53,710 nt of DNA from Acidimicrobiaceae bacterium (GCA_027315315.1 DAHUYG010000031.1:1-53710), one strand, 5' to 3'. Positions 36,292 through 45,895 are shown, counted from the first letter of the stretch. Made by a program: numbers and translations. The notes: generated by a model not told the origin, from the letters alone.

Positions 36292-38031
36292 ATGGACGAA
36301 AGCACGCTCGCCGAACTCGAGGTGGTCCGCACTCGGCTGCTCGAGGCCGAAGAGGAGATCCACGCGCTACGGCGTCGTCTCCAAGAGAGCCCCCACCGCG
36401 TCGAGGCGCTCGAGGAGCGACTCCTCGAGACCAAGGGACAGCTGAACCAGGCGATCTCCCAGAACGAGAAGCTGACCTTCACCCTCCAGCAGGCCAAGGA
36501 GCAACTCGCCACCCTTCGCGAGGAGGTGGAGAAACTCACCCAGCCGCCCGCCGCCTACGGCACCTTCCTCGACATCAACGAGGACGGCACCGTCGACGTG
36601 TTCGCCGGCGGGCGCAAGATGCGGGTGGCATTGCACCCCGACATCGACCCGGGCGTGCTGCGCAAGGGCAACGAGGTCGTCTTGAACGAGTCGCTGAACG
36701 TCGTGCTCGTGCGGGATGGCGACCTCGCCGGTGAGGTGGTGACCCTGAAGGAGGTCATGGAGGACCGCCGGCGCGCCATCGTGTTCGCGCGCGCCGACGA
36801 AGAGCGCGTGGTCGAGCTCTCCGACGAGCTTTCCGGTGTGAAGCTGCGCGCCGGCGACGCGATCCTCATGGACGTGCGCAGCCAACTCCTCATCGAGAAG
36901 TTGCCGCGACCCGAGGTCGAAGAGCTGGTCTTAGAGGAGGTGCCCGACATCACCTACGCGGACGTGGGCGGTCTCGACACCCAGATCGAGGCGATCACCG
37001 ACGCGGTCGAGCTCCCATACCTGCACCGCAAGCTCTTCGCCAACTACAAGTTGCCGGCCCCCAAGGGCATCCTCCTCTACGGGCCACCGGGCTGCGGCAA
37101 GACGCTGATCGCGAAGGCCGTCGCGAACTCGCTTGCCAAGAAGGTGGCCGAGGCGACCAACAACACGAGCATCCGCAGCTACTTCTTGAACATCAAGGGC
37201 CCAGAGCTCTTGAACAAGTACGTCGGAGAGACCGAACGCCAGATCCGCCTGGTCTTCCAACGGGCTCGAGAGAAGGCCGAGGAGGGCGTCCCAGTCATCG
37301 TCTTCTTCGACGAGATGGACTCGCTCTTCAGGACCCGGGGGACCGGCATCAGCTCGGACATGGAGTCGACGATCGTGCCCCAGCTCCTCGCCGAGATCGA
37401 CGGCGTAGAGGCGTTGCGCGACGTCATCGTCATCGGCGCCTCGAACCGCGAGGACCTGATCGACCCGGCGATCCTGCGCCCGGGGCGCCTCGACGTGAAG
37501 ATCAAGATCGAGCGGCCCGACGAGGAGGCCGCGGCGCAGATCTTCTCGCGCTATCTCACCCCCGACCTCCCCCTCGACGCCGTCGAGGTCGAGCGGCTCG
37601 GTGGTGGCGACCCCGCCAAGGCGACCCAGGCGATGATCGAGACCACGGTGGCCGAGATGTACTCGACGACCGAGGACAACCGGTTCTTGGAGGTCACCTA
37701 CCAGAACGGTGACAAGGAGGTCCTCTACTTCAGGGACTTCTCCTCGGGGGCGATGATCGAGAACGTGGTGCGCCGGGCGAAGAAGCTCGCCATCAAGCGC
37801 GAGATCGCGGCCGAGCTCGGCGGCATCCGCACCGAGGACCTCTTGGAGTCGATCCGCCAGGAGTACAAGGAGAACGAGGACCTCCCGAACACCACCAATC
37901 CCGACGACTGGGCGCGCATCTCGGGCAAGAAGGGTGAGCGCATCGTCTACGTGCGCACGCTGCTCACCGACGACCGGGAGACGAGGGGCGGGCGCTCGAT
38001 CGAGCGGGTGGGCACCGGCCAGTACCTCTGA
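36292..38031 (+). CDS. arc: Proteasome-activating ATPase ARC/Mpa
   Basis: A 579-residue AAA+ unfoldase that binds Pup and threads pupylated proteins into the 20S proteasome. The N-terminal coiled coil (about 5-85) is the Pup-binding region, followed by OB folds (about 88-210). The AAA domain has Walker A GPPGCGKT at 264-271 and Walker B VIVFFDE at 335-341, plus [24 protein letters not shown]. It ends in GTGQYL; the C-terminal Gln-Tyr-Leu docks into the proteasome gate. ATG 36292 begins the coiled coil; GTG 36262 would add 10 residues. It precedes dop-pup-prcBA-pafA. Confidence 0.97.
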   Translation: MDESTLAELEVVRTRLLEAEEEIHALRRRLQESPHRVEALEERLLETKGQLNQAISQNEKLTFTLQQAKEQLATLREEVEKLTQPPAAYGTFLDINEDGTVDVFAGGRKMRVALHPDIDPGVLRKGNEVVLNESLNVVLVRDGDLAGEVVTLKEVMEDRRRAIVFARADEERVVELSDELSGVKLRAGDAILMDVRSQLLIEKLPRPEVEELVLEEVPDITYADVGGLDTQIEAITDAVELPYLHRKLFANYKLPAPKGILLYGPPGCGKTLIAKAVANSLAKKVAEATNNTSIRSYFLNIKGPELLNKYVGETERQIRLVFQRAREKAEEGVPVIVFFDEMDSLFRTRGTGISSDMESTIVPQLLAEIDGVEALRDVIVIGASNREDLIDPAILRPGRLDVKIKIERPDEEAAAQIFSRYLTPDLPLDAVEVERLGGGDPAKATQAMIETTVAEMYSTTEDNRFLEVTYQNGDKEVLYFRDFSSGAMIENVVRRAKKLAIKREIAAELGGIRTEDLLESIRQEYKENEDLPNTTNPDDWARISGKKGERIVYVRTLLTDDRETRGGRSIERVGTGQYL

Positions 38032-38050
38032 GGGTCAAAACCCCCCTCAG
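38028..38050 (+). terminator. Stem-loop after arc
   Basis: CTGAGGG (38028-38034, overlapping the arc stop) pairs with CCCTCAG (38044-38050) across a 9-nt loop. A 7-bp stem lies before the dop promoter and may attenuate read-through from arc. Confidence 0.45.
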
Positions 38051-38090
38051 ACCAGGACCGCTCGCGCCGGGTCGGAGCGAGGCGACCAGG

Positions 38091-38096
38091 TAGGGT
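38091..38096 (+). promoter_or_regulatory. -10 box TAGGGT of the dop-pup-prcBA operon
   Basis: TAGGGT preceded by G lies 6 nt before GTG 38103 with no Shine-Dalgarno sequence: predicted leaderless start for dop. Confidence 0.6.
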
Positions 38097-38102
38097 CGAG
38101 AC

Positions 38103-39590
38103 GTGGCGATCCCCAAGGTCTGCGGCATCGAGACCGAGTACGGCATCCAAGCGGCCGGGCCCGACGGGAACCCGGTCACTGCGTCGTCGATCCTCGTGAA
38201 CGCGTACGCCGCCGAGGTCGAGCGCCGCACCCGGTGGGACTTCGAGGACGAGTCACCGGACAAGGACGCCCGGGGCTACGCGCGCGAGGGCGCGATGCCA
38301 CCCATGGTCGAGACACACCTCGCCAACACCGTGCTCACCAACGGTGCGCGCTACTACGTCGACCACGCGCATCCCGAGTACTCGACCCCCGAGTGCTTCG
38401 ACGCGCTCGAGCTCGTGTGCCACGACAAGGCGGGCGAGGAGGTCATTCGCCGCTCGATGGTGGCGGCGGCCGCGCTCCCGACCGCACCGGTCGTCGTCGC
38501 CTACAAGAACAACTCGGATGGGAAGGGCAACTCCTATGGGTGCCACGAGAACTACCTCATGGACCGCACGGTGCCCTTCGCCAACGTCGTCTCGGGGGTC
38601 ATCCCGCACTTCGTGACGCGCCAGGTCTTCACCGGCGCCGGGAAGGTCGGCCACGAGACGACGGCCTTCGGTTCGGAACCACCCAATTTCCAGATCTCCC
38701 AGCGGGCCGAGTTCTTCGAGGAGATGGTGGGGCTCGAAACCACCCTCAAGCGGCCGATCGTCAACACCCGCGATGAGCCCCACGCCGATCCGAAGCGGTT
38801 CCGCCGCCTGCACGTGATCGTGGGCGACGCCAACCTGGCCGAGGTCGCGACGTTCCTGAAGGTCGGCACCACCGCGCTCGTGCTCGCCATGATCGAAGAC
38901 GACATGCTCCCGGCCAAGGAGCTGACCCTGAGCGACCCGGTCCGGGCGATGCACCAGGTGTCGGACGACCTCGGGCTCTCGAGGCCGCTGCGCATGGCCG
39001 ACGGCTCCACCATGAGCGCGCTCGAGATCCAGTGGGAGATCTTCGCCGCCGGACGCCGCTACGCGAAGGAGCGGGGCCTCGAGGTGGTGGGCGGCGACAG
39101 CGTCGGCGACATGGTGCTCGACCGCTGGGAGGCGGTCCTCCAGGGGCTCGAGGATGACCCCGAGCGGCTCGCCGACCAGCTCGACTGGGTCGCCAAGCGG
39201 CGACTGCTCGAGGGCTACCGGGACCGCCACGGCTGTCGCTGGGACGACCAGCGGCTGGCCGCGCTCGACCTGCAGTACCACGATCTGCGGCCCGAACGCT
39301 CCTTGTTCGCCCGGCTCCCAATGGAACGCCTGGTGGACGACGCTGCGGTGCGGGCGGCGGTCGAGGCGCCGCCCCGGCGCACCCGGGCGTGGTTCCGGGG
39401 CCGATGCCTCGCCCGGTGGCCCGACGCGGTCGTCACTGCGAACTGGGACTCCCTCGTGTTCGACCTGGGTACGGACCCTTTGCGCCGCGTCCCTATGATG
39501 GATCCATTGAAGGGGACGGCCGATCACACCGATGCGCTGCTAGAAGAGTGTGCGAATCCGACCGAACTCTTGGACCGACTGAATTCTTGA
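38103..39590 (+). CDS. dop: Deamidase of Pup / depupylase
   Basis: A 495-residue member of the Pup ligase/deamidase family (carboxylate-amine ligase fold). It converts the C-terminal Gln of Pup to Glu and also removes Pup from substrates. Dop traits: VCGIETEYGIQ at the N-terminus, a long insertion between about 40 and 80 (the Dop loop, absent from PafA), then the catalytic Asp87 in YYVDHAHPEYSTPEC; also [17 protein letters not shown] and [25 protein letters not shown] 38103 is supported by the 6-nt spacing from TAGGGT. The Pup in this window ends in Gln, so this enzyme's deamidase step is needed. Confidence 0.96.
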   Translation: MAIPKVCGIETEYGIQAAGPDGNPVTASSILVNAYAAEVERRTRWDFEDESPDKDARGYAREGAMPPMVETHLANTVLTNGARYYVDHAHPEYSTPECFDALELVCHDKAGEEVIRRSMVAAAALPTAPVVVAYKNNSDGKGNSYGCHENYLMDRTVPFANVVSGVIPHFVTRQVFTGAGKVGHETTAFGSEPPNFQISQRAEFFEEMVGLETTLKRPIVNTRDEPHADPKRFRRLHVIVGDANLAEVATFLKVGTTALVLAMIEDDMLPAKELTLSDPVRAMHQVSDDLGLSRPLRMADGSTMSALEIQWEIFAAGRRYAKERGLEVVGGDSVGDMVLDRWEAVLQGLEDDPERLADQLDWVAKRRLLEGYRDRHGCRWDDQRLAALDLQYHDLRPERSLFARLPMERLVDDAAVRAAVEAPPRRTRAWFRGRCLARWPDAVVTANWDSLVFDLGTDPLRRVPMMDPLKGTADHTDALLEECANPTELLDRLNS

Positions 39591-39601
39591 GGTGATGACC
39601 A

Positions 39602-39799
39602 ATGGCAGAACGTGAGCAGAAGCGGCGCACCGCTCCCTCGCGGACCGAGACCGAGGTCGTCGATGAGCCGTCGCCGTCCTCACCCCGGGGCGAGAAGCTG
39701 AAGGCCGACCTCGACGACCTGCTCGACGAGATCGACGAGGTCTTGGAGGACAACGCCGAGGAGTTCGTCCGCAACTATGTGCAAAAGGGCGGGCAGTAA
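39602..39799 (+). CDS. pup: Prokaryotic ubiquitin-like protein Pup
   Basis: A 65-residue, largely disordered protein modifier. The C-terminal half (KLKADLDDLLDEIDEVLEDNAEEFVRNYV) is the helix that binds the ARC coiled coil; the last residues are Gly-Gly-Gln, the form requiring deamidation by Dop. ATG 39602 has GAGGTGA upstream. It is 11 nt after dop and 6 nt before prcB. Confidence 0.97.
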   Translation: MAEREQKRRTAPSRTETEVVDEPSPSSPRGEKLKADLDDLLDEIDEVLEDNAEEFVRNYVQKGGQ

Positions 39800-39805
39800 C
39801 CCCAC

Positions 39806-40615
39806 GTGGCGCTGCCCATCTTCAGCCCGGTCGATGACCCGGGGCCCGATTTCACCAGCCTGCTGAGGAAGTCGGGCATGCCCGCGATGCCCCACTCGGA
39901 GGGCATCAGCGTCGCCCACGCGACCACCGTCGTCGCGCTGCGCTTCGCCGACGGCGTGGTGATGGCGGGGGACCGGCGCGCCACCGAGGGCTACTCGATC
40001 GCTCACCGCGCCATGGACAAGGTGTTCCCGGCCGACCGCTGGTCGGCGGTGGCGATCGCCGGTGCTGCGGGGCCGGCCGTCGAGATGGTCCGCCTCTTCC
40101 AGGTGCAGCTCGAGCACTACGAGAAGGTCGAGGGGGTCTCCCTCAGCCTGGAGGGCAAGGCCAACCAGTTGGCCCAGATGGTGCGCGAGCACCTCCCGAT
40201 GGCCATGCAGGGCCTGGCCGTGGTGCCGCTCTTCGCCGGCTACGACCTGCGGCGCCAGGTGGGACGGATCTACACCTACGACGTCACCGGCGGCCACTAC
40301 GAGGAGGCCGATTTCCAGGCGACCGGCTCGGGCGGGCGCGACGCCCGCACCACGATCAAACTGGGCTTCCGAGAGGCCATGAGGCGCAACGACGCGATCG
40401 AGCTCGCGATCGAGGCGCTGTACGAGGCGGCCGACGAGGACGCCGGCACCGGCGGTCCCGACCTCGTGCGGGGCATCTACCCGCTCGTGGCCGTGGTCGA
40501 TGCCGAGGGGTTCGCGGCGGTGCCCGAGTCCGAGGTGGCCGACCGCTTCTTGAACCTGATCGAGCGCCGGCGCTCCGAGCGCGGCAGCGAGAGCGCGAGG
40601 GGGGAGCCGCAGTGA
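39806..40615 (+). CDS. prcB: 20S proteasome beta subunit
   Basis: A 269-residue N-terminal nucleophile hydrolase. A propeptide of 39 residues precedes Thr40 in AHATTVVALRF, which becomes the catalytic N-terminus after self-cleavage. Lys74 of the FPADRW-preceding MDKVF and Asp56 in MAGDRRATEGYS fit the catalytic set. The residue just before the cleavage point is Ala rather than the usual Gly. GTG 39806 closely follows pup; the stop overlaps prcA (GTGA). Confidence 0.96.
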   Translation: MALPIFSPVDDPGPDFTSLLRKSGMPAMPHSEGISVAHATTVVALRFADGVVMAGDRRATEGYSIAHRAMDKVFPADRWSAVAIAGAAGPAVEMVRLFQVQLEHYEKVEGVSLSLEGKANQLAQMVREHLPMAMQGLAVVPLFAGYDLRRQVGRIYTYDVTGGHYEEADFQATGSGGRDARTTIKLGFREAMRRNDAIELAIEALYEAADEDAGTGGPDLVRGIYPLVAVVDAEGFAAVPESEVADRFLNLIERRRSERGSESARGEPQ

Positions 40616-41349
40616 GCATGCCCTTCTACGTCGCGCCAGAGCAGGTCATGAAGGACCGGGCGGAGTACGCCCAGAAGAACATCGCCCGGGGTCGCCCGGT
40701 CGTGGCGACCACCTACGAGGACGGGATCCTCATGGCGGCCGAGAACCCGTCTCGCTCGTTGCACAAAATCAGCGAGATCTATGACCGCATCGCGTTCGCC
40801 GGGGTCGGCAAGTACAACGAGTACGACCAGCTCCGCGTGGCCGGCGTCCGCCACGCCGACACCAAGGGCTTCGCCTTCAGCCGGGAGGATGTCGACGCAC
40901 GGTCGCTCGCCAACCTCTACGCCCAGTACCTCAACAGCGTCTTCGTCCACGAGATGAAGCCGCTCGAGGTGGAGATCCTCGTGGCCGAGCTGTCCATCGA
41001 CCAGCGGCCGGACCAGCTGTACCACGTCGCCTACGAGGGCACGATCACCGACGAGGAGCGCTTCGCGGTGCTGGGCGGCGACGCCGAGACGATCACCGAG
41101 CGCTTCGAGCGCTCCTGGCAGCGCGGCTGGGACCTGCCGAGCGCGCTCGGTGCCGCCTTGCAGGCACTGACCGGGGGCGACCGCACGCTCGGGCCCGAGG
41201 ATCTCGAGATCGCCGTGCTGTCCCGACGCAACGGCCGGCGTACCTTTCGCCGGGTCGACAACGGCGAGCTCGGGACCCTCCTGGCAGCGGCGCCGGCGCC
41301 GGCCGGTGCCCCCGGGTCGGCTGGGGGGCCCGAGGGCGCCGGGGACTAG
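40612..41349 (+). CDS. prcA: 20S proteasome alpha subunit
   Basis: A 245-residue alpha subunit forming the outer gating rings. The N-terminal [23 protein letters not shown] is the characteristic gating segment and H0 helix, followed by [32 protein letters not shown]. The C-terminal tail is Ala/Gly/Pro-rich. It starts at GTG 40612 overlapping the prcB stop; ATG 40618, two codons on, is also possible. Confidence 0.96.
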   Translation: MSMPFYVAPEQVMKDRAEYAQKNIARGRPVVATTYEDGILMAAENPSRSLHKISEIYDRIAFAGVGKYNEYDQLRVAGVRHADTKGFAFSREDVDARSLANLYAQYLNSVFVHEMKPLEVEILVAELSIDQRPDQLYHVAYEGTITDEERFAVLGGDAETITERFERSWQRGWDLPSALGAALQALTGGDRTLGPEDLEIAVLSRRNGRRTFRRVDNGELGTLLAAAPAPAGAPGSAGGPEGAGD

Positions 41350-41386
41350 GCACGCCCGGGTCTGCCGCATCTCGGCCTCCGGGCGG

Positions 41387-41392
41387 TACGGT
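41387..41392 (+). promoter_or_regulatory. -10 box TACGGT of pafA
   Basis: TACGGT preceded by GG lies 7 nt before GTG 41400. It overlaps an earlier in-frame GTG (41391), which argues that 41400 is the true start. Confidence 0.55.
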
Positions 41393-41399
41393 GGCCAGA

Positions 41400-42758
41400 G
41401 TGCGACGCCGGATCTTCGGACTCGAGAACGAGTACGGGGTCACCTTCACCCTGCGGGGCCAGCGCCGACTCAGCCCCGACGAGGTGGCCCGGTACCTCTT
41501 CCGACGGGTGGTGAGCTGGGGCCGCTCCTCCAACGTCTTCTTGGAGAACGGGGCGCGGCTGTACCTCGACGTCGGCTCGCACCCCGAGTACGCCACGCCC
41601 GAGTGCGACCGCATCAACGACCTGGTCGTCCACGACAAGGCCGGCGAGTGGATCCTGGCCCAGCTCGTGACCGGCGCCCAGGCCCGCCTGCGCGAGGAGG
41701 GCATCCGGGGCGAGGTGTACCTCTTCAAGAACAACACCGACTCGGCAGGCAACTCCTATGGGTGCCACGAGAATTACCTGACCGAGCGCAACGACGACTT
41801 CAGCCGCTACACCGAGGTGCTGATCCCGTTCCTCGTCAGCCGACAGATCTACGCCGGGGCCGGCAAGGTCCTCCACACCCCGCGCGGTGCGACCTTCTGC
41901 CTGTCCCAGCGGGCCGAGCACATCTGGGAGGGGGTCTCCTCGGCGACGACGAGGAGCCGGCCCATCATCAACACCCGAGACGAGCCGCACGCTGACGCCG
42001 AGCGGTTCCGCCGCCTGCACGTGATCGTGGGCGATTCGAACATGTGCGAGTACGCCACCTTCTTGAAGGTCGGGGCGACGAGCATCATCCTCGCGATGCT
42101 CGAGGACTCCTCGACGGTGCTTCGTGACCTCACCTTGGAGAACCCGATCCGCGCCATCCGCGAGATCAGCCAGGACATCACCTGCCAGCGCCGGGTGCGC
42201 CTGGCCAACGGCCGCGAGATGCGGGCCCTCGACATCCAGGCCGAGTACCTCCAGCGGGCACAGCGCTTCAGGGACCAGCGGGGTCTGCAGCCCGAGGAGG
42301 ACCTGGCCCTCGAGATGTGGGAGCACTGCCTGAAGGGCCTCGAGTCGGACCCCCTCACCCTCAGCCGGGAGTGCGACTGGGTGGCCAAGTACCGCCTCGT
42401 CGAGGAGGTGCGCGAGCGCCACCAGCTCCCGCTCGCCCATCCGAAGGTGGCGATGGTGGACTTGATGTACCACGACGTCGACCGGGAGCGGGGCCTCTTC
42501 TACAAGCTCCAGGACCGCGACCTCATCGATCGCACCTGCAACGACCACGACATCGCGCTCGCCATGACCCAGGCGCCTGAGACCACCCGGGCCCGGCTGC
42601 GCGGCGCGTTCGTCCGGCGGGCCAAGGAGCGCCGGCGGGACTTCACCGTCGACTGGGTGCACCTGAAGCTGAACGACCAGGCCCAACGGACCCTGCTGTT
42701 GAAGGACCCCTTCAAGAGCCACGACGAACGGGTCGAGCGCCTGATCGCTTCGCTTTGA
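41400..42758 (+). CDS. pafA: Pup-protein ligase PafA
   Basis: A 452-residue ATP-dependent ligase joining the C-terminal Glu of Pup to substrate lysines. With the start at GTG 41400 the N-terminus is [13 protein letters not shown], placing the Mg-binding Glu at position 9 as in characterised PafA; catalytic Asp57 lies in [16 protein letters not shown]. Shared Dop/PafA motifs [17 protein letters not shown] and [22 protein letters not shown] are present, and the Dop loop is absent. The frame also opens three codons earlier (41391). It has its own promoter and is followed by lepB, not pafB/pafC. Confidence 0.96.
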   Translation: MRRRIFGLENEYGVTFTLRGQRRLSPDEVARYLFRRVVSWGRSSNVFLENGARLYLDVGSHPEYATPECDRINDLVVHDKAGEWILAQLVTGAQARLREEGIRGEVYLFKNNTDSAGNSYGCHENYLTERNDDFSRYTEVLIPFLVSRQIYAGAGKVLHTPRGATFCLSQRAEHIWEGVSSATTRSRPIINTRDEPHADAERFRRLHVIVGDSNMCEYATFLKVGATSIILAMLEDSSTVLRDLTLENPIRAIREISQDITCQRRVRLANGREMRALDIQAEYLQRAQRFRDQRGLQPEEDLALEMWEHCLKGLESDPLTLSRECDWVAKYRLVEEVRERHQLPLAHPKVAMVDLMYHDVDRERGLFYKLQDRDLIDRTCNDHDIALAMTQAPETTRARLRGAFVRRAKERRRDFTVDWVHLKLNDQAQRTLLLKDPFKSHDERVERLIASL

Positions 42759-42790
42759 GCGGGCGAATCCGATCGCCGAAACCCATCCGG

Positions 42791-42796
42791 TAGCGT
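42791..42796 (+). promoter_or_regulatory. -10 box TAGCGT of lepB
   Basis: TAGCGT within CATCCGGTAGCGT, identical over 13 bases to the promoter at 33115-33127, lies 9 nt before ATG 42806. Confidence 0.55.
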
Positions 42797-42805
42797 CTAG
42801 CCGTC

Positions 42806-43468
42806 ATGGCCCACGTTCCGAGCTCGAGCGCGCCGAGCCAGGACGGAATCGATGAGCCGCCTCCCCCCGGCGAGGGTGGAGCACCCGGGGAGCCGCCCGG
42901 CGGCGACGGGCCCCGGGGCAGATCGACGTTGAGGCGCCGGACGATCGAGTGGGTGTCCATCGTGGCCGTCGCCGTCCTCGTGGCCTTCCTCATGCGGATC
43001 TTCGTGGTCCAGACTTTCTTCATCCCATCGATCTCGATGACGCCCACCTTGCAGGTGGGGGACCGGATCCTCGTCGACAAGCTCGCCTACCACCTCCACG
43101 GTGTGGGGCGGGGCGACATCATCGTCTTCAACGCCCCGCCGGCCGTGGCGACCGACTGCGCGACGACCGACAAGGTCCTCGTGAAGCGGGTTGTGGGATT
43201 GCCTGGGGAGACCATCTCGGACTCGGGGGGCACCGTCTACATCGACGGGAGGGCGCTCGACCAGAGCTGGCTGCCCAAGCACGACGCCAACACCTACACG
43301 CCGAGCTTCGCCCCGAGGCACATCCCGGCCAACGACTACTTCGTCATGGGCGACGACCGCACCGTCTCGTGTGACAGTCGGACCTGGGGGTACGTCAAGC
43401 GCTCGGAGATCATCGGCAAGGTCGACATGCGCATCTGGCCGCTCAGCCGCATCGGCTTCTTCTTCTGA
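42806..43468 (+). CDS. lepB: Signal peptidase I
   Basis: A 220-residue membrane-bound signal peptidase cleaving Sec/Tat signal peptides. After a disordered Pro/Gly-rich cytoplasmic tail (about 45 residues) comes one membrane helix (about 48-66), then the nucleophile Ser77 in PSISMTPTL, the general-base Lys127 in VLVKRVVGLPGE, and the C-terminal box MGDDRTVSCDSRTWG. Type I, S26A family. A TAGCGT box lies 9 nt upstream. It is one of the two genes occupying the interval between pafA and tatB. Confidence 0.95.
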   Translation: MAHVPSSSAPSQDGIDEPPPPGEGGAPGEPPGGDGPRGRSTLRRRTIEWVSIVAVAVLVAFLMRIFVVQTFFIPSISMTPTLQVGDRILVDKLAYHLHGVGRGDIIVFNAPPAVATDCATTDKVLVKRVVGLPGETISDSGGTVYIDGRALDQSWLPKHDANTYTPSFAPRHIPANDYFVMGDDRTVSCDSRTWGYVKRSEIIGKVDMRIWPLSRIGFFF

Positions 43469-43500
43469 ACCGCCCGGGGCGCGGGGGAGCGGGGCCCCGG

Positions 43501-43506
43501 TAGCCT
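43501..43506 (+). promoter_or_regulatory. -10 box TAGCCT of the CocE-like gene
   Basis: TAGCCT preceded by CCGG lies 6 nt before ATG 43513 with no Shine-Dalgarno sequence. Confidence 0.55.
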
Positions 43507-43512
43507 GCCCGG

Positions 43513-45798
43513 ATGCGGGGGCGCGGGCGAGCGGGACTCGTCACCATCGTCGCCGTGCTCGGGTCCCTGGTCGCCCTCTGTGCGCCGGCGCCTCCCGCGG
43601 ACCCGGCAGCCGTTCACCTGGCGAGCTTCGCCGCCCACGGCGGCATCGACGAGGCCTACGTGCTCGGGGCGCCCCCTGGCGCCCGGCTCGAGGTCCTTGA
43701 CGCCTCGGGGCGCCGCGTGGGGGAGGGGTCGGTGGACCGCCTCGGCGCGCTCTTGGTCACGAACCTCGCCCCGGGGTCCGGCTACCGCTTCGCCACGACG
43801 GGGCCGCACCCGGTCCAAACCCCACCCGTGCGGGTGCTCTCGGTCCGATCGGCGCCCCCCGCCCCCTTCTACTCGGGCCAGCACCTCCACACCGGGCTCA
43901 ACTACCTCACCATGCGCGACGGGGTGCGGCTGGCCGCCACGGTGCGCCTCCCGCCGGGCGAGACCCTGGCCGACGGCCCGTTTCCCACCGTGATCGAGTA
44001 CTCGGGCTACGACGTCGCCGGACCGGCCGACCTCATCAGCGCGCTCGAGGGCCGGGCCCCGAGCGACAACCCCCTGCTCCCCTCGACCTCCACGATCGTG
44101 GGCTCGCTGATCGCCCCGCTCCTCGGCTTCGCCGTGGTCAGCCTCCAGATGCGCGGGACCGGATGCTCGGGCGGCGCCTTCGACCTCTTCGGCCTCGACT
44201 CGGACTACGACGGATACGACGCCGTGCAGATCGTGGGCGCCCAGCCCTGGGTCCTCCACCACAAGGTGGGCATGGTCGGCATCTCGTACTCGGGCTTCTC
44301 GCAGCTCATCGTGGCCGGCACCGATCCGCCGGACCTGGCCGCCATCACGCCGCTCAGCCCGACCGACGACCTCTTCTCGACCGGGTACCCGGGCGGGATC
44401 TACAACGACGGGTTCGCCAAGAGCTGGATCGAAGAGCGCGTCTCGGACGCCCGGGCGGCGCCGGGCGGCGGCCAGCCGTGGGCCTCGGCCGAGATCGCCG
44501 CCGGGGACGCGACGTGCCTCGCCAACCAGGTCCTGCACCCCGAGGCCCAACGGGTCCAGAGCATCCTCGGCTCGACGATCTCGCGCACCCCCTCGGTCTT
44601 CGACCAGCGCTCGCCCGCCGATTGGGCGCGCCATATCACCGTCCCGGTCTTCTTGGCCGGCGCGCTCCAAGACGAACAGGTCGGGCCGCAGTGGCCGGCG
44701 ATCATCCCGGCGCTCGCCCACGACCGCCACGTCTATGTGATGATGACCAACGGCACCCATATCGACTCGCTCGGGCCCGAGCAGGTGTCGCGCTGGCTCG
44801 AGTTCCTCGATCTCTACGTGGCCGACCGGGTGCCGAGCGAGCCGGCGATCCTCGACCCCCTCATGGCCGAGGTCTACGCGTCGGCCACCTCGGGCGCGCC
44901 CGCGATGGCACCGCCACCGCTGCGCTTCACGACCGAGCCCGACCCAGGGGCGGCGCGATCGGCCTTCGCCGCGTCGACCCCGCGCATCGACGTGCTCTTC
45001 GACAACGGCGGCGGGTCCCTCGGCCCCGGAGCGCTCCAGCCGACGGCCGCAGAGGGCTTCGCCACCTGGCCGCCCCGTGGCCAGGTCACCCGCTACCACC
45101 TGGGCGCCCGCGGCTCGCTCTCGACCGCTCCGGTGGCGCCCGGCACGGCCAGCTTCCGGCCGAACCCGGTCCTTCGCCCGGCCACCGATCTCTCGGCCAG
45201 CGCGAACGCGTGGGCGGCGCAGCCCCCCTATGACTGGACCGTCGTCCCGGCCGCCAACGGGCTCGCCTTCGAGACCGCACCCTTCGCCACCACCACGACG
45301 ATCGTGGGGCCCGCCAGCCTCGATCTCGTCTTGCGGTCGAGCGCCAAGGTCACCGACCTGCAGGCCACGCTGAGCGAGGTGCGGCCGGGCGGGGGGCAGG
45401 AGGAGTACGTCACCTCGGGCTTCCTTCGCTCCTCCAACCAGGCCCTCGTCGCGGGCTCGAGCGCGCTCGATCCCATTCCGAGCTATCTCGCCACAGAGCG
45501 CCGCCCGCTCTCGGCGGTGCGCGACACCCTGGTGCGCATCCCGATCGACCCGATCGGCCACGTCTTCCGGGCCGGCACCCGCCTGCGGGTCGTGCTCTCG
45601 GCGCCCGGGGGGGACCGGCCCGAGTGGGCCTTCGCCACGCCTGGGACCGGCGGTCGGGTCCTCGACACGGTGGTGCTCGGGCGCTCCTCGCTCGTCGTCG
45701 ACGTGGTCGGGGGCGTGCGGGCGCCCGGGCCCATGCCCGCCTGCGGCGCGCTGCGGGGCGAGCCCTGCCGGGCGGCGGTGGCGCTCGGGAACCAGTGA
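43513..45798 (+). CDS. Secreted CocE/NonD family hydrolase (X-Pro dipeptidyl-peptidase S15-like)
   Basis: A 761-residue exported serine hydrolase. A signal peptide (about 1-28) and a short beta domain precede the alpha/beta core: TMRDGVRLAATVRLPPGE, VVSLQMRGTGCSGGAF (oxyanion region), the nucleophile Ser258 in MVGISYSGF, an Asp in GALQDEQVGP and a His in NGTHIDSL. The C-terminal jelly-roll (VRDTLVRIPIDPIGHVFRAGTRLRVVLSAP) is typical of S15/CocE. The family includes cocaine esterase, glutaryl-acylase-like enzymes and X-prolyl peptidases; substrate unknown. ATG 43513 lies 6 nt after TAGCCT. It sits between lepB and tatB. Confidence 0.9.
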   Translation: MRGRGRAGLVTIVAVLGSLVALCAPAPPADPAAVHLASFAAHGGIDEAYVLGAPPGARLEVLDASGRRVGEGSVDRLGALLVTNLAPGSGYRFATTGPHPVQTPPVRVLSVRSAPPAPFYSGQHLHTGLNYLTMRDGVRLAATVRLPPGETLADGPFPTVIEYSGYDVAGPADLISALEGRAPSDNPLLPSTSTIVGSLIAPLLGFAVVSLQMRGTGCSGGAFDLFGLDSDYDGYDAVQIVGAQPWVLHHKVGMVGISYSGFSQLIVAGTDPPDLAAITPLSPTDDLFSTGYPGGIYNDGFAKSWIEERVSDARAAPGGGQPWASAEIAAGDATCLANQVLHPEAQRVQSILGSTISRTPSVFDQRSPADWARHITVPVFLAGALQDEQVGPQWPAIIPALAHDRHVYVMMTNGTHIDSLGPEQVSRWLEFLDLYVADRVPSEPAILDPLMAEVYASATSGAPAMAPPPLRFTTEPDPGAARSAFAASTPRIDVLFDNGGGSLGPGALQPTAAEGFATWPPRGQVTRYHLGARGSLSTAPVAPGTASFRPNPVLRPATDLSASANAWAAQPPYDWTVVPAANGLAFETAPFATTTTIVGPASLDLVLRSSAKVTDLQATLSEVRPGGGQEEYVTSGFLRSSNQALVAGSSALDPIPSYLATERRPLSAVRDTLVRIPIDPIGHVFRAGTRLRVVLSAPGGDRPEWAFATPGTGGRVLDTVVLGRSSLVVDVVGGVRAPGPMPACGALRGEPCRAAVALGNQ

Positions 45799-45844
45799 GG
45801 CATCCGGGGAGGGCCCCGGCACCGAATATCCCGGTCGGATGCCT
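45798..45844 (+). terminator. Long-looped inverted repeat after the CocE-like gene
   Basis: AGGCATCCG (45798-45806) pairs perfectly with CGGATGCCT (45836-45844); internal CCGGG/CCCGG can extend the stem. It begins at the hydrolase stop codon and ends 38 nt before the tatB -10 box. Confidence 0.55.
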
Positions 45845-45881
45845 CGCCGGGGTGACCCCGGAGCCTCGGGGTGACCCCCGG

Positions 45882-45887
45882 TAGGAT
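45882..45887 (+). promoter_or_regulatory. -10 box TAGGAT of tatB
   Basis: TAGGAT preceded by CCGG lies 8 nt before ATG 45896. Confidence 0.55.
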
Positions 45888-45895
45888 CGCTCCAG

